NCBI RefSeq assembly: GCF_945859685.1
Contig: NC_079147.1
Span: 306,278,485 to 306,342,484 of the forward strand
DNA: 64,000 nucleotides
Reading direction: 5' to 3'
Origin: Eupeodes corollae
Taxonomy: Eukaryota; Arthropoda; Insecta; Diptera; Syrphidae
The position numbers and the translations under genes are program-made. Positions within the stretch are counted from its first letter, which is position 1. Every line of letters starts with the position of its first letter. Below are positions 1 through 14,000 of this stretch, piece by piece. Below the pieces are notes generated by a model. The model worked only from the letters and a program-made list of their open reading frames with translations, ran no database searches and was not told the origin of the DNA.

Positions 1-1574
1 AAAATAAATTTTATTTAATTTATTTATTTAACTACAAAAAACACCAAAGGTGTTTAGTTTGTAGTAAAATTCTATGAACAATTTGGATTTCCCTGCCTAG
101 TTTGACTAGTTTAGGGTACCCACATTAAAGTATCAACATGCTTTCTGTTCTAAAAAAGGTGTGCATATCATATTTGATAATTTTAAGTGCTATAAAATAA
201 ATAGATGACTCCTTTATTGCACGTCTGAGTTTTTTCATTTCTATTATTTCAGCTTTTTACCGAATCATGTGATGGTGGAAAAAATGTGGGGAGGAAACAA
301 ATTCAAAATGTTCCTCATCGAGAATCGGATTTTATGTAATACTTTGACTGGATTTATTATTTCATAGGTTTAAAGATCAGAAACTGAATAAAATTCTCGA
401 CCCTCTTAAAAAAAAACACTTCATAATTATTGTCTTACGTAGTCCGGCCAAACATTTCGTATCAGTTTATTTGAGTAACTTCATGACAAAATTGGATTAC
501 TACGTTTTCACCTGTCATAAATGCGATATTTAGCAAAATAGTCTTATATTAAAGTCAACAAGAACTGATTTAAACACCCAGTATAAAAATTAGATACCAA
601 TTAAAAAAAGAGTATGCAAATGACTTTGCAAGTAGAGTAGAGTAAACTTGAAAACATGACATTCAAATAAGTTTGCTGTACAAAATTCGGTTTGCTTGAT
701 TTAATTAAACAATTCAGCTAGGGAAATTTAAAAACTAATGTTAAAGAATTTTAAATTTTCATTGTAAATCCACCAGATTTGAGATTTCGAGTAGATTTCA
801 CTCTGCGTTTGGAATAGTAGATCCAAGTCTAAGTGATTCCTGCCCAAATTTTCAAAACATCTTAAATTTCAGTAACTTTAGATCTTTTTGAATAAAACGT
901 ACGTGAAATCTTTCACAATTTTTTATTTTTGTTAACCAACGTCATATGCATATTAAGAAAACAAACGGTCCTTTTAATATTTTCACCATTATTTGAAGCA
1001 CTGAACACAACCATTCCACCCAATCCGAATCAGCTGTTCCTCTTCGTTCTGACATTTTTGAATTTCTGTCATCACTTTCTTCTTTGTCTATTTTTTCGTC
1101 TCTGAAAATTTTTTTGACAAGAAATGCAGAAATTTATCCTTTTTCATGAATCGTAATTCGTGAGGGCGAACAAATCTCATTGCAAAAATCGAATTCAAAA
1201 TTCTAAATTATAACCCCTACAAAACGTAAGTACTCGCAACTCGCACGTAACCCTCATTATTGAGAGATGAGAATCAAAAATAAAGAAAATTATTAAAATC
1301 GATTATTTATCGTACTTTTTTGTGTTGTGTTGGCCACGAATCGTAAATCAGGTTTATCAACTTCATCATCACCATCATCGTCTTCGTCATAAATAAACAC
1401 TTTGCTGTTGAAAAACAAAATAAATAAATTCTCTACTTCTTAGGTACGCGCTAAATGTTGATTCGTCAAGCGACAAAATTTACCTTCGCACTATGTGAAT
1501 CGCATTTATCAAGGTTTGCCAACAAGATAAAATAATTAAGTAGAAATTATTAAATTGAAAAATATTATTTTCAG
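1..1574. other. Ide upstream region with probable 5'UTR exon end
   Basis: No protein-coding gene is visible; the region is AT-rich with stops in all frames. A strong donor (AAAAC|GTAAGT, GT at 1226) precedes the Ide first coding exon, whose acceptor AG is at 1573-1574, so a non-coding 5' exon ending at 1225 is plausible. Reading back from this donor in the Ide frame meets a stop at 1161-1163 with no ATG, so the exon would be untranslated. The transcription start is not identifiable by eye. Exon end is inference. Confidence 0.45.
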
Positions 1575-2056
1575 GCAATCGAATATAACAACGCAAGGCA
1601 TCAAATTCAAACAACGTTTTATACACAACAGCAGCAGTAGCAATAACATAAGAAGCACAACTTTAAGTATGGAAGGAACATGCGTAAACAAAATCCCAGT
1701 CAAGAAACCAAAGGAGTTCGAAAACCTAACCAGGTTTGTAAATGTTTCTGAACTAACATAAAAAGAAGTTCTAACATTGTTCATGAGTTAATGATGATGA
1801 TGTCACAATAAGATAAAAATAAATCATCATTTTTTCTCATCCTATCATCTATCATCGATTCTGATTCATAATATAAAAAGTGCGTCACATCTCTCTTACC
1901 AAGTCATGTTTATGAATTTCACAGGTTAACTATCGCAAAGTCGCAACAGGACAGTCGAGATTATCGTGGTCTTCAATTAGACAATGGCATGAAGGTGTTG
2001 CTCATCAGTGACCCGAAGACGGATGTCTCTGCTGCAGCTCTATCCGTGGAAGTTGG
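1575..2056 (+). other. Ide: Ide 5' exons 1 and 2 (before the 9-kb intron)
   Basis: Exon 1 (1575-1733) carries the ATG at 1669 and ends with two bases of an Arg codon. Exon 2 (1925-2056) completes it and reads RDYRGLQLDNG, the conserved IDE N-terminal block, ending GG|GTAAGTT. Codons 1576-1668 upstream of the ATG are open, Ser/Asn/Thr-rich and basic, resembling a mitochondrial leader, but no in-frame Met is found upstream. Without a recognised non-ATG start they are best treated as 5'UTR. Confidence 0.85.
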
Positions 2057-5000
2057 GTAAGTTAATTTAAGTTTAATTGGTTACAGCAGCAAAATTTAGA
2101 CGCTAAAACGACAGCATCCAACTTTAGTGCCAACTCCCCGATTTAGTCACGGGGAAGTTATTATATTCGATAGTTAGAGCGATGGTTCAGTGTAGTCAAT
2201 AAAAAAAACGGGATTTCATACCCAAATCTCCATTCCTATCTTTAGTTTCGATATATGAATATTTGATCTGTGCAGTTTTAACCTTGATGTAGTTTGGGGG
2301 GACTTACTCCCGAACCTCCAGCTATACAGTTGCAACCAAACTAAACACAAATGTCTATTAAGTATGTACCGTTATGGAAAATAAAGTAAATGTAGAGAAC
2401 ACAAATCGAGTGAGGACATGCACTCTCTTCAGAAATGGTTAAGCCGCGAAAGAAGAAGAAATTCCCAGTGACACCCAATACAATAATAAAATTGAGCAGC
2501 GGTGCCAGTAAAGTCGTTGAGGCTCTTTCAAAGGACCTGATTAAATTCTCATACTCTGAAAAAGAAGCTGTTGAGGAGGGTTGGAAATAATATCATCTGC
2601 TGACAATGTCTAGTACTAAGTTAACCTCAACATATAAAAAGATAGGTGAAAGGAAATCTACCAAAGTCTACAGGGATGAGACAGGGTGTTCTAAAACACT
2701 TACCAAAGTTATGGTGGACGTAATGCATCTAATGAAAAATAGAGCTATAATCGAGAAAATATTAAATATGTCCGAGACTACAAATACCTTGACATTACTG
2801 TTACAAATAATTTAAATATGGATAAACACTTGAAGGAAAAATTGGTTAAGGCGAAAGCTGCTATTAATATGACCTGGAAACAATGCTTCATGAATAAGTG
2901 TATAGCACATACTAGCAAGCAGTGGAATAGTTTTATCACTAATATAGATGTCAAATTAACTTCTAAGATCGATATCTTCAACGCGGTTACCAGGGCTATT
3001 CTCGGTTATGGAGCACAAGTATGGGGGGACTTACAACTTCTACAAAAAAGTACTGGGTCTGCCAAGTGTGACGCCTAACTATGTCTTGAACCTTGAATGC
3101 CAGTTGAAACCTGTCTTTGAGTACACGATGAGATGTCATATGTACTATGTGGGAAGATTTCTCAGTGCTTACGCAATTAACAGGTTACCATCATTTTTAG
3201 CCAAGCTGATAATTGAAAAAAAGATTTTCTGGTTTAGGAGTTGGGAAAATAGCCTCAATCGGAGAGATATAGAACAGTTGGACGAGATCGTGACCAACAA
3301 AACTCTGTTAAAGCTGGTTGTGGATGGCGTAGCAGTTAAAACAATCGAGCGCGAGCACTTAGAGTCTCTGCAAAGAGCACAACAAACGAGAACACACAGC
3401 TTATACCATTTGCTTGATTAGACTGCTGGTGAAGTTTACGTCTTGGATGACTGAGATGTCTCCAAAATTCGCTGGATACTGAAAACAAGAGCAGGGCTCA
3501 CAATGCTCAATGGAACACGAAGCACAGAAACTGAAAATTTAAATTTTACTCCCTGCAATTCAAACGAAGAAGTGACCCTTGCACATTTTGTGGGAACTTG
3601 CCCAATTTTAAGAAGTATTCGCCGAGAGACATTAGGAAATGGTTCACTTGATATGAACACTATAATAGATTTCTTAAATGGAATAAAGGATTGGAACTGC
3701 ATCATCAAATACTTACAAATAGCACTGAATTATCGCCAACAACACATAAATGAATTTAACAACAAGAATTTGAAACGTATCTTAATTATATTTTTGCCCT
3801 AAAAATAATTATAAATCTAGGGAAGCTTTTAGAAAAAATTGTATTTATTGCGACAGACGACAAAAGTCATTGTTGAACCTTTTTGTTTAAAGAAATAATA
3901 ACACATTTGTTAAATTATTACTAATTCTATACAAACTAAATCAAATCATAAAAATATAAGAAATAATTTAATGTGTGGATAAAGTGAAATAAACAACATT
4001 ACTAACTTACTTTCTAGTAGCAAGCAGGAGCTGAGAGTTTACTTTTGTATGGATCGCAGGTATGAAGATGTAAAAAGTACAAGTCTGTTGAAATACTCCT
4101 AACACACTTTATAAATAGAATATTTAGTACCGAAAAATACGGCAAACTACGTTATAATGCTGGAAACGGGTCTCTCTCCTTTCTTTATACAAACATTGAA
4201 GTTACAAGCGGATTTCTTGCTAAACTTGTTTAAAATGAATGATTTAGAGTGGCCATAAAAGCGATACAAGATCAAAATAGTTGGTATCGAGAGTGGCAAG
4301 ATCTTGCTTAAGAATTTGAAATTAAAATAAATTTACCCATCGAGGATTTAGCAACAGCTAAAAACATCTTGTGTGAACTCACTTCAAAAGTTGATGAGAA
4401 ATGTAGAGCTGATTATGTTGCTGAAGCATCTAATTCCTTGCACAGGGCAACTTACAGCAGATTAAATCACAACCTTGCAGAGAACAACTATTTTAAGGAT
4501 TCCAATAATGTCCGTGTGATTTCTTTGAACTAATAGATTTAAATTTAATTCCACACATACCTGATTTACCCCTAGAGTGTAATATGTGCAACCTATCAAA
4601 AAGAGAGGGTACTGTCCACTTCTTGGGAAAATGCCCCATTCTCAGAGAAATCAGAAGGAATGTATTCAGAAAAGACTTTTATCGAAAAAACAAAGTGATA
4701 AGTTTATTGAATGAAATTAATGTTGTCAATCTTTACGATTTTTGCAAATGAACGAAAATTTCTGATTGTGTTTCTATTCACTGTTTTTTAAATTGTCTAT
4801 CATGAACTGAGTATAGTTCAAAAATTATAAATTACTTTTTTAATATTGAAAAGTAATTATATTGAAGGCTTTTTACATTCATTGTGTTTTGTTGTCAATC
4901 TGGCAGACGGCAATCGCCATGCTATAATGATTTTTGTAAACATTTTTGGTATGTAATGTATTTTTACTTTAATTCAATAAAATCTGTAAATATCTATCTA

Positions 5001-8000
5001 TCACTTACCAAACATGTCAGAAATTCGAAAGCAAAGCATATTGTCCAGAAACAGATTAAATTTTCATCCAAGTCATATAGTACCAAGTAAAGTGGTAAAT
5101 TCATCAAAGTATTCGTAAAATTGAAAAAACAAAACAGATTTTATAACTTAGCAGGCCTCAACTATGCTTATTGATAATTAATGTAATGGTAACAACTCAT
5201 TGGCTACCCTCTTCATCTCATTTATTTAGAGGGTGAGGCGTCTCCAACCTAAATCCTTATCTTATCTAAGTCTTATCTCAAACCATTTTATTAACTTCCC
5301 ATAGGAAGTTATTGTAATGGGTCCGATTTGTCAAATTGATAATTTTGACATTTCTCGACGTTTCAAGGTCCCTAGAGTCGAAATAAAAGATTTTTAGAAA
5401 GATTTCTGTGCGTGCGTGTGTACGTACGTTCGTACGTCCGTACGTTCGCGACGTTTTTTTCGTCGTGCATAGCTCAAGAACCAGAAGAGATATCAACTTC
5501 AAATTAATTTTGTTATACAGATAATATGACAGAAAGATGCAGAAAGGGCTCTCAAGAAAATTGCGTGGGTGGTTTTTTTTACCATAGCAGTTTAAAAAAA
5601 AGGTGAAAATTTTGGTTAACCCTAAATATCTTACGAACCAAAAACGCTAGAGACTTGAATTTAATTTTATATAATAAACTGTAACGTGATCTCAAAGAAA
5701 TATATTTTTTGAAAAAAATTTATCGAACGGTTTTTTTCCTAATTAAAAAAAAAATGAAAAAAAAAAATTTGTCACCTCCTAAATTTAACGACTAACATAT
5801 GATTTCATCTCCAAAACATTTTTGAGCAACGGAGAATAATGTTTTTGAAATCTGATAAAATTTTGAGAAAAATCGAATTGACAGTTTTTTTATAAAAAAT
5901 AAAAAACTAAAAAAAAACATTACTCAAAGTTCGTAAAAATTAAATATCGATTCAAATATCTTTTCAAAAACTTAAAATTTAGGCTTCTAACTATTTTTTT
6001 CTTATAAGAAATATTGTTTTCAACATTCAGTAAAATTTTGAAAAAATCGAATTGACAGTTTTTTTTTACAAAAAATAAAAACCTAAAAAAAAATTAATAA
6101 AAGTTGGTAAAAATTGATTTTCGACTCAAATATCTTTTCAAAACCTTGAGATATTGGCTTAAATTCACTTTTATCTTTCAAAAAATATTGTTGTCAACAT
6201 TCAGTAAAATTTTGAACAAAATCGAATAGACAGTTTTTTTTATAAAAAATTAAAAACCGAACATAAATTAACAAAAGTTGGTAAAAATTGAATATGGATT
6301 CAAATATCTTTTCAAAAACTTGAAAGTTAGACTTCAAACTTATTTTATCTTATAAGAAATATTGTTTTAAGCATTCTGAAAGATGTTGAGAAAAATCGAA
6401 TTGACAGTTTTTTTACAAAAAATAAAAACCTTAAAAAAAAAATTATAAAAGTTCGTAAAAATTGATTTTCGACTCAAATATCTTCTCGAAAATTGTAGAT
6501 ATTGTCTTTTAACTACTTTTATATTTCAAAAAATATTGTTGTTAACATTTAGTAAAATTTTGAAAAAAAATCTAATTGATAGTTTTTGTACAAAAAATTA
6601 AATACCTTAAAAAAAATTTAACAAAAGTTGGTAAAAATTGATTTTCGACTCAAATATCTTTTCAAAACTATAAAATATTGGCTTCAAACTAATTTTATCT
6701 TATAAGAAATATTGTTTTCAACATTCGATAGAATTTTGAATAAAATCAAATTGACGGTTTTTTACAAAAAATAAAACTCTAAAAAAAACAATACTAAAAC
6801 TTGGTAAAAATTTACTTTCGACTCAAATAGCTTTTTAAAAATTAAAAATATTGGCTTCAAACTTATTTTATTTTACAGAAAATATTGTTTTCGATATTCA
6901 GTGATTTTTATATAAAAATCCAACAGTCCGTTTTTCATAAAAAATAAAATCTATTAAAAATAGTACGCAAATTTGGTAAAATTGATACTAGTACATATAG
7001 ACAAACTTTTAAGCAAGACAAATCGACAGACGGGATGGAAAGTTATCAGTGTGGGTCGCATCCCAGCCTCTTTTTTTAATTTTTATTTGGAAACATTAGG
7101 AAAAGGCTAAATTTCAATTTAAAAAAAAACTAACAACTAAAATCTAAGAAAATGACAAGAGAGGAGGATATCAATGTCGTTATTCGAGAGCCGTAGGACA
7201 TATGTTTAAAATGGCTTACTTGGTTCGATGAGATAAAAGGGAGGAATAGAAAGAAATCGAACTTAATTTGACGTAGCAGGGTTGAAGAATCTGTATTACC
7301 TTCAAGCAATATGTTTAAAAACAAAATATCAACTTTTTGATGGCGTTGAGCTACAAATTGTAGACCCATTGAATTAACAATTATTTTAAGACAATTCTGG
7401 TAAAAACTAATTAATCTTTTTTAAATTAACAAGAATGATATTCATAAGAAAGTAACGATACATTGCAAACTCATTCAAGATTAGGTCTTATAAAAGTAAT
7501 AAAGGGTGATTTTCTAGATATTATCTCTTTTGCAACACTGGTTTAAACAGCTAACACACGTTTCGTGTTTTGTTTCACTGTCAAACATCTTCAGTTTGGT
7601 CTATAAAACCTTGAATTGTCTTACAAACGAACAACGCTTGCAAATTATTGAATTTTATTATCAAAATGCGTGCTCTGTTAAGAAAGTTCATCGCACGATT
7701 CTTCCATTTAATTGTGTTCAGCGATGAAGCTCATTTTTGACTCAATGGATACGTAAATAAGGAAAACTGTCGATTTTGGAGTGAATATCAGCCAGAAGCA
7801 TTGTAAGGCAGTTTGGTGCGGTTTATGAGCTGATGGCATCATTGGACCGTACTTTATTTTTACGTATTTTTTGCCCAAAATGCAAGAGCTTGACTGGCAT
7901 GACATGTGGGTTCAACAAGACGGTGCCACATGCCACAAAGCAGGCGAAAAAAGGACTTGTTAAGAGGCGAGATCGATAAACATTTAATTTCACGTTCGGG

Positions 8001-11000
8001 ACCGGTCAATTGGCCGCCTAGATCGGGCAATTTAACGCCTTTCGACTATTTTTTGTGGGGCTATGTAAAAGCTCATGTCTATACAGACAAGCCCCCTTCA
8101 ATTGACGCATTGGAAGACAACATTAAAGAATTTATTCGTGAGATACCTCCCGAAATGTTGGAAAGAGTATGCCAAAATTGGACTAAGCGGATGGACCATT
8201 TGATGCGCAGTAAAGGTCAACATTTACCTAAAATAATCTTCAAACATTAAATTATATGTACTGTCGATTGAAATAAAGATTTCATGCCTTGAATTTTTTC
8301 ATGTCATCCACAAAACATATAAAGAGAACAATCTTTCAAAATAAGACGGATACCATTTACCGTAAGAACAAAAATTAGAAGTTGATGGTGATTTCCTTGA
8401 GGAATTACAAATAAGGAAAGGATAGGTTTTAAAAGTGATCAACGAAAAAGAACAATGTAAGAATGCTCTCAACCAACGAATAATTCTTGGTAGAAAGCCG
8501 AAATATTTGATTCTCAAGAGACTTCAATGTCTTAGGAAAGAATTCAATAAGGTTTTAAGATATTGGCTTACCACTAAGAAAGCCCTCAATAGAGTGAATA
8601 CTGAATACTGTGAACTCCAGTCAAAAATTCAGTGCATAAAATCATGGTATAACTTATGCTTTTAAAGAAATTGGTAGGGTCACGGGTCGTAAATTTTTCG
8701 ACATACTGTCCAAGTTAAGTGCATTTAAGGATTTTCACTCCACTAATTATTCCGAAATAGCAACAGATGACACTAATTTTGAAAATGAAGTGATCTCCAC
8801 CGTAAATTTGTTCAAACAAACCAATTCTGAAACTTTGACATTTTCATCAAATAAGTTCGCCTGTTCTCCAGGAATATTACCGTTCACTTCTCTAAACATT
8901 ATCAATGTCTATAGATCATCGCTTAATAGCAAAAAATCATCAGGCATTCACACCTTTTAAAATTTAATTTTAAAAAAATGCCCGTTCTCTCTGGACACTG
9001 TGTTATCAATTATATTAACCACTGTATTAATATTGGGTAATTTTCGACATTATGGAAACAAGCAAAGATCTTACCAATATCAAAGAAAAAGGCAAGTCGA
9101 AAGGTTGACAGCTTTCGACCGATCTCGCTTCTCTCAAACATCGGGAAGCTTTTCGAATGGGTGCTGGTTAATCCATTAAACACGTTCTGTTAAGATGAAA
9201 ACATCATTCCAAGAAAACAATTTGTTTTTTAAAAAAGGCAACTCCACTGAACATGCATTGCATCCTTTCCAAGATAAAGTAGTTCACAATCTTAGGAATA
9301 AAACGTGTACAGTGTGCTTAGATATTGACCTTGAAAAAGCGGTCGATTCGCTTTGGCACTTTGTTCTAATTGTTAAACTCATCACTAATAGAACTTCTGC
9401 AATATATATAGGTTCTGAACACACCCCTTATTCCCCGTTAATACAGGCGTCGCTCAAGGGTCCATTTAAGGCCCACTTTTGTTTAATATCTTTTTGCATG
9501 ATTTTCCTCTTTCATATCCCACATCGGATGAACTGGGTTCTATTCACTATGCCGATGACTCAATTGTATTCGAAAGTGATGTTCGGCCAACCTTAGCCCT
9601 TAACAAAATAAAGCAAAGACTACCACTTGTGGAAAATTATTTTAAGAAATGGAGACTAAAAAGTAACCCTAGAAAATGTGGATTGCTTGCTTTCGAAATG
9701 TGAGCGGAAAAGGACATTACCTTGCAGTTAAAGAGAGTAAATCCCTTAAACTTACAATAAATAAGTTTGAAATACCATTACGTTCAGAAACAAAGCATCT
9801 TGGCGTCAATTTTCAAAACCGATTTCTCTTTAATAAACATGGTAGGATGATTATAAAAAAGTCAAACAATGCAGCTGGTTCATTAAAAATACTATTTAAC
9901 TCGATATCCCTGCAAAAGAACACCAAAATTCTAATTTATAAGACATTAACAAGACCAATTCTAACGTACGGATTCTGCACTGAGTTTACCATATCACCAA
10001 CAGTTGCCAAAGTATTCGAGAAATTTGAGCGACAGATCCTGTAAAAAATGGTATTTCAACAAAACAATCTACGATTCAACACAAGTAACACCCATAATGC
10101 AGTACCAATCAGACCGATTTTTGAAAAGATAGTGCGCACAATCTCTCATTGAAACTCACGAATAGGATCCTTCATGGAATCGAACACCACTGACAGTGTT
10201 AATGAAAACTTTAACCTTTCACCATTTAATTGTCTCAACGAGGGGTCAATCGCTCTTTTAAGACTAGATACAAATTCGGGCCGAATTCCGTTCTATGAAA
10301 AGGCAACTCCTTGGAATTATAGAGGTTGATTAAAAAAAGTTACATGCACAATTGTTATTAACATAAAACCTTAAATTTTGATTATCAGAGTATTCTATAA
10401 TAATGTAATAGATAGCAATGAGACTAGTATTATTCTTAACCGGAAGTGCGTCAAGGTTCAGTCAACTACTGAACTCGGGGTAGTCAGAAGATTATTCTAG
10501 GTTTTTTTGTTGTAAGCTTAGTTTTAGTCCTAGTCTGTAAGTTATTATCAGCCAGTAAAGAGAAAAGCAGCTATAGTTGTCGGAAGCAAGCAACTAAAAT
10601 TAGAGCAATATATTTCAGGATTAAGAAACCATTATACTATGAATTTCAATTATACAAAATTTAAACAATTTTGATCTAGCTCAGACAGATCTCAAGACGA
10701 GCAAAACTGAATATTATTTGTAACTGAAAACTGATTGAATGTGTCTCAGTAAAAAAAATTAAGAAAGCCCTGTTAAAAGGTTGAAAATATTGATTTTGTA
10801 TGAATTAAAAATTAATGAGTCACAAACACACATTTTTTGTGAAAATATCTTTTAGTTTATTTATTTTATTAATAACTGATTGTTATTCTGAATAAAGCCA
10901 ACAAAATTTAAAAAACAATCATTTAACAAGTTTTTTTTTAATATGATTAAGAAAAGAAGGTAGCATTGAAAATGTATATTGGTTAGAAGATGTGAAGTTT

Positions 11001-14000
11001 GATAAAATGAAACTCGGTGGAAGTTCCTCTAAATTTTCTTATATTGGTGACCATAAAGAAGCACTTTGAGTCGGACAAGAATTCATGACATTTTTTCATA
11101 ATATAATTCAATTCTCTTTTTCAGTCACATGTCCGACCCCGATAACTTACCTGGTTTGGCTCATTTCTGTGAGCATATGCTTTTCCTTGGCACCGAAAAG
11201 TATCCAAATGAGAATGGTTATGCAATGTATGTGTCTCAAAATAGTGGTAGCTGCAATGCAGCCACATACTCGCATATGACCAAATATCATTTCCATGTTG
11301 CATCAGACAAACTTGATGGAGCTTTGGATCGTTTTGCTCAGTTCTTTATTTCACCATTATTCACTCCTAGTGCTACTGATCGTGAAATCAATGCTGTAAG
11401 TTTAGAATTTAACTATTAAAATAAATCTTTTATTATGTTATCCTCTTTTTTCTTTTATAAAAGGTCAATTCAGAGTATGAAAAGAATCTTTCAAGTGATA
11501 TCTGGAGAGTGAGGCAAGTTAACAAGCATCTGGCTAAGCCAAATCATCCATATAGTAAATTTGGAAGTGGTAATAAGAAATCGCTGTGCGATGTACCCAA
11601 AAGTATGGACATTGATGTTCGAGAAGAACTCTTGAAATTCCACAAGAAATGGTATTCGTCTAATATAATGAGTCTTGCTGTTGTTGGAAAAGGTTTGTTT
11701 GATATGCAAATTTTTAGTTTATTGCTCAGCTTCTTGCTTAAATTTTGAATTTTAGAGTCGTTGAATGAATTGGAAGATATGGTTATTTCAAAATTCGCTA
11801 CCATCGAAAACAAAAAAGTTGAACTGCCAGTTTGGCGAGGAAATCCCTTTGATGACAGTCAGTATGGTAGGAAATTGCTGGTCACACCAGTCAAGGATAT
11901 AAGATCGTTGACAATTAGTTTCACCACAGACGATCTCAGCGAGCACTACAAGTCTTCGGTAAGAATTATTTTCATCCCTCAGAACTGTGTCAATGTTTTA
12001 ACTTTTATCCATTTAGCCTGATAGTTACTTAATTCACTTGGTTGGTCATGAAGCAAAAGGTAGCATTCTTTATGAACTCCGTAAACGTGGTTGGTGTAAT
12101 GAGTAAGTTTCCTACATATTTCTGTTCCAAAATCTAAGTTAAAAGTGTTCTCTTCTTAAAAGTTTAATTGCTGGACACAATAATACAGTTCGAGGATTTG
12201 GCTTCCTGGAAATTGTTGTTGACCTAACACAGGATGGCATGGAGCACATCGATGATATTGTCCATATTATATTCCAGGTTAGAATAACCAAGAAACTAAT
12301 TAAGTTACAAAATTGTGAAGGTATTTTCTTTCTAGTACATTCGAATGCTACGGGAAGAAGGCCCCCAAAAATGGATTTTCGATGAATGCTGCGACATTAA
12401 TAAGATGCACTTTAGGTTCAAGGACAAGGATTTGCCAGAAAATCTGGTTACTAATGTGGTTGCTTCTATGCAGGTTTGTTATTTTCTTTTGTTTATATTT
12501 TGAGTGGAGTTTTTTCTTGTGAACCTGCTTACAGATGTATCCACTAGAAGAAGTTTTGACGGCACCGTACCTTACCAACGAATGGAATCCGGAGCTTATA
12601 ACTAGCCTCCTCAATGAATTGGTACCGGAGAAATGCCGCATTATAATTGTGAGTCAAAGTTTGGAGCCACAAGCTTTGAAGAGTGAACCTTGGTATGGCA
12701 CCAAATATGATACAGTGGAAATCGATCCCGAAACAATCAAAGTGGGTTTTGTTTTTTCTTTCCTTTAACCAACTCAAAAATTGTTTGATATGATTTTTTA
12801 GCGTTGGAGTAGCTGCGAGCGCAATGAAAACTTAACTCTGCCTGCCCCAAATGATTTCATTCCAACTGATTTCAATCTAATGCCACTCGACCCGGACATG
12901 GGTAAGAACCCGCTGGTCATTTTGGACACACCGATTCTTCGCGTCTGGCACAAACAAGATGATGAGTTCCTGACTCCCAAGGTTGCAATGAATTTTGACT
13001 TCTCCAATCCAATGGTTTATTCCGATCCACTTAATTGCAATCTTAATCGAATGTTAGTTGCATTGCTCAAAGATCAACTCAACGACTATCTTTATGACGC
13101 TGAATTGGCTGGTTTGAAATTAGAAATTATGAATACTTCATCGGGAATAAGTGTAAGATTTTGTTAGCTTTCTTAACTTGTTTGTTATTTATCTTTCGTT
13201 GATTTTAGGTAAATATTAAAGGTTACAATCACAAACAGGACGTTTTGCTTGCCAAAGTTTTGGATCATCTTTTCGATTTTAAAATCGATGAGAAGCGTTT
13301 TAATATATTGAAAGAGGATTATATAAGATCGTTGAAGAACTTCAAGGCAGAGCAGCCATTCCAACATGCTATTTATTACCTGGCTCTGATACTTACTGAG
13401 AATGCATGGTCTAAAAATGAATTGCTTGATGCAATGACATGTAAGTTCGTCAATTTTCTCTGATGTATTCGTACTTTGTTTGAATAGAAGATTTGTTTTT
13501 GTTCAGTGGTTACAAAGGAACGTGTTGAATACTTTGCTAAGGAATTCTTCTCGAGATTGCATACTGAGTGCTTCATTTATGGTAATGCTACCAAACAACG
13601 TGCTCTCGATATCTCGAGTATTATAAATAAGAAGCTTGAAACGACAAATTCTATAATACTGCCACTGTTAGCGCGACAAATGTTAAAGAAGCGAGAGTAC
13701 AAATTGTGTAATGGTATGTTTGGGGCGATACAAATATAAATTATGACTTCTCATTGCCATTGTCGACTTTTTAGGGGAAAGCTATTTGTTTGAGAACACC
13801 AATGAGTTCCACAAGACTTCTTGTGCAGAGTTATATTTGCAATGCGGTCCACAAAATGATCGATCAATGGTGTTGGTGGATCTTGTCTCACAAATTCTTA
13901 CAGAACCATGTTACGATGTCTTAAGAACAAAGGTAAGTTACAGGTGTGTCTTTGTATTAAAATATTTGTATAAAAAGCAATTTTGTTTCTAGGAACAACT

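Noticed and set aside
5780..6990. Regularly spaced repeats resembling a CRISPR array
   Set aside because: Units are 174 bp, fully repeated without unique spacers, and this is an insect genome.
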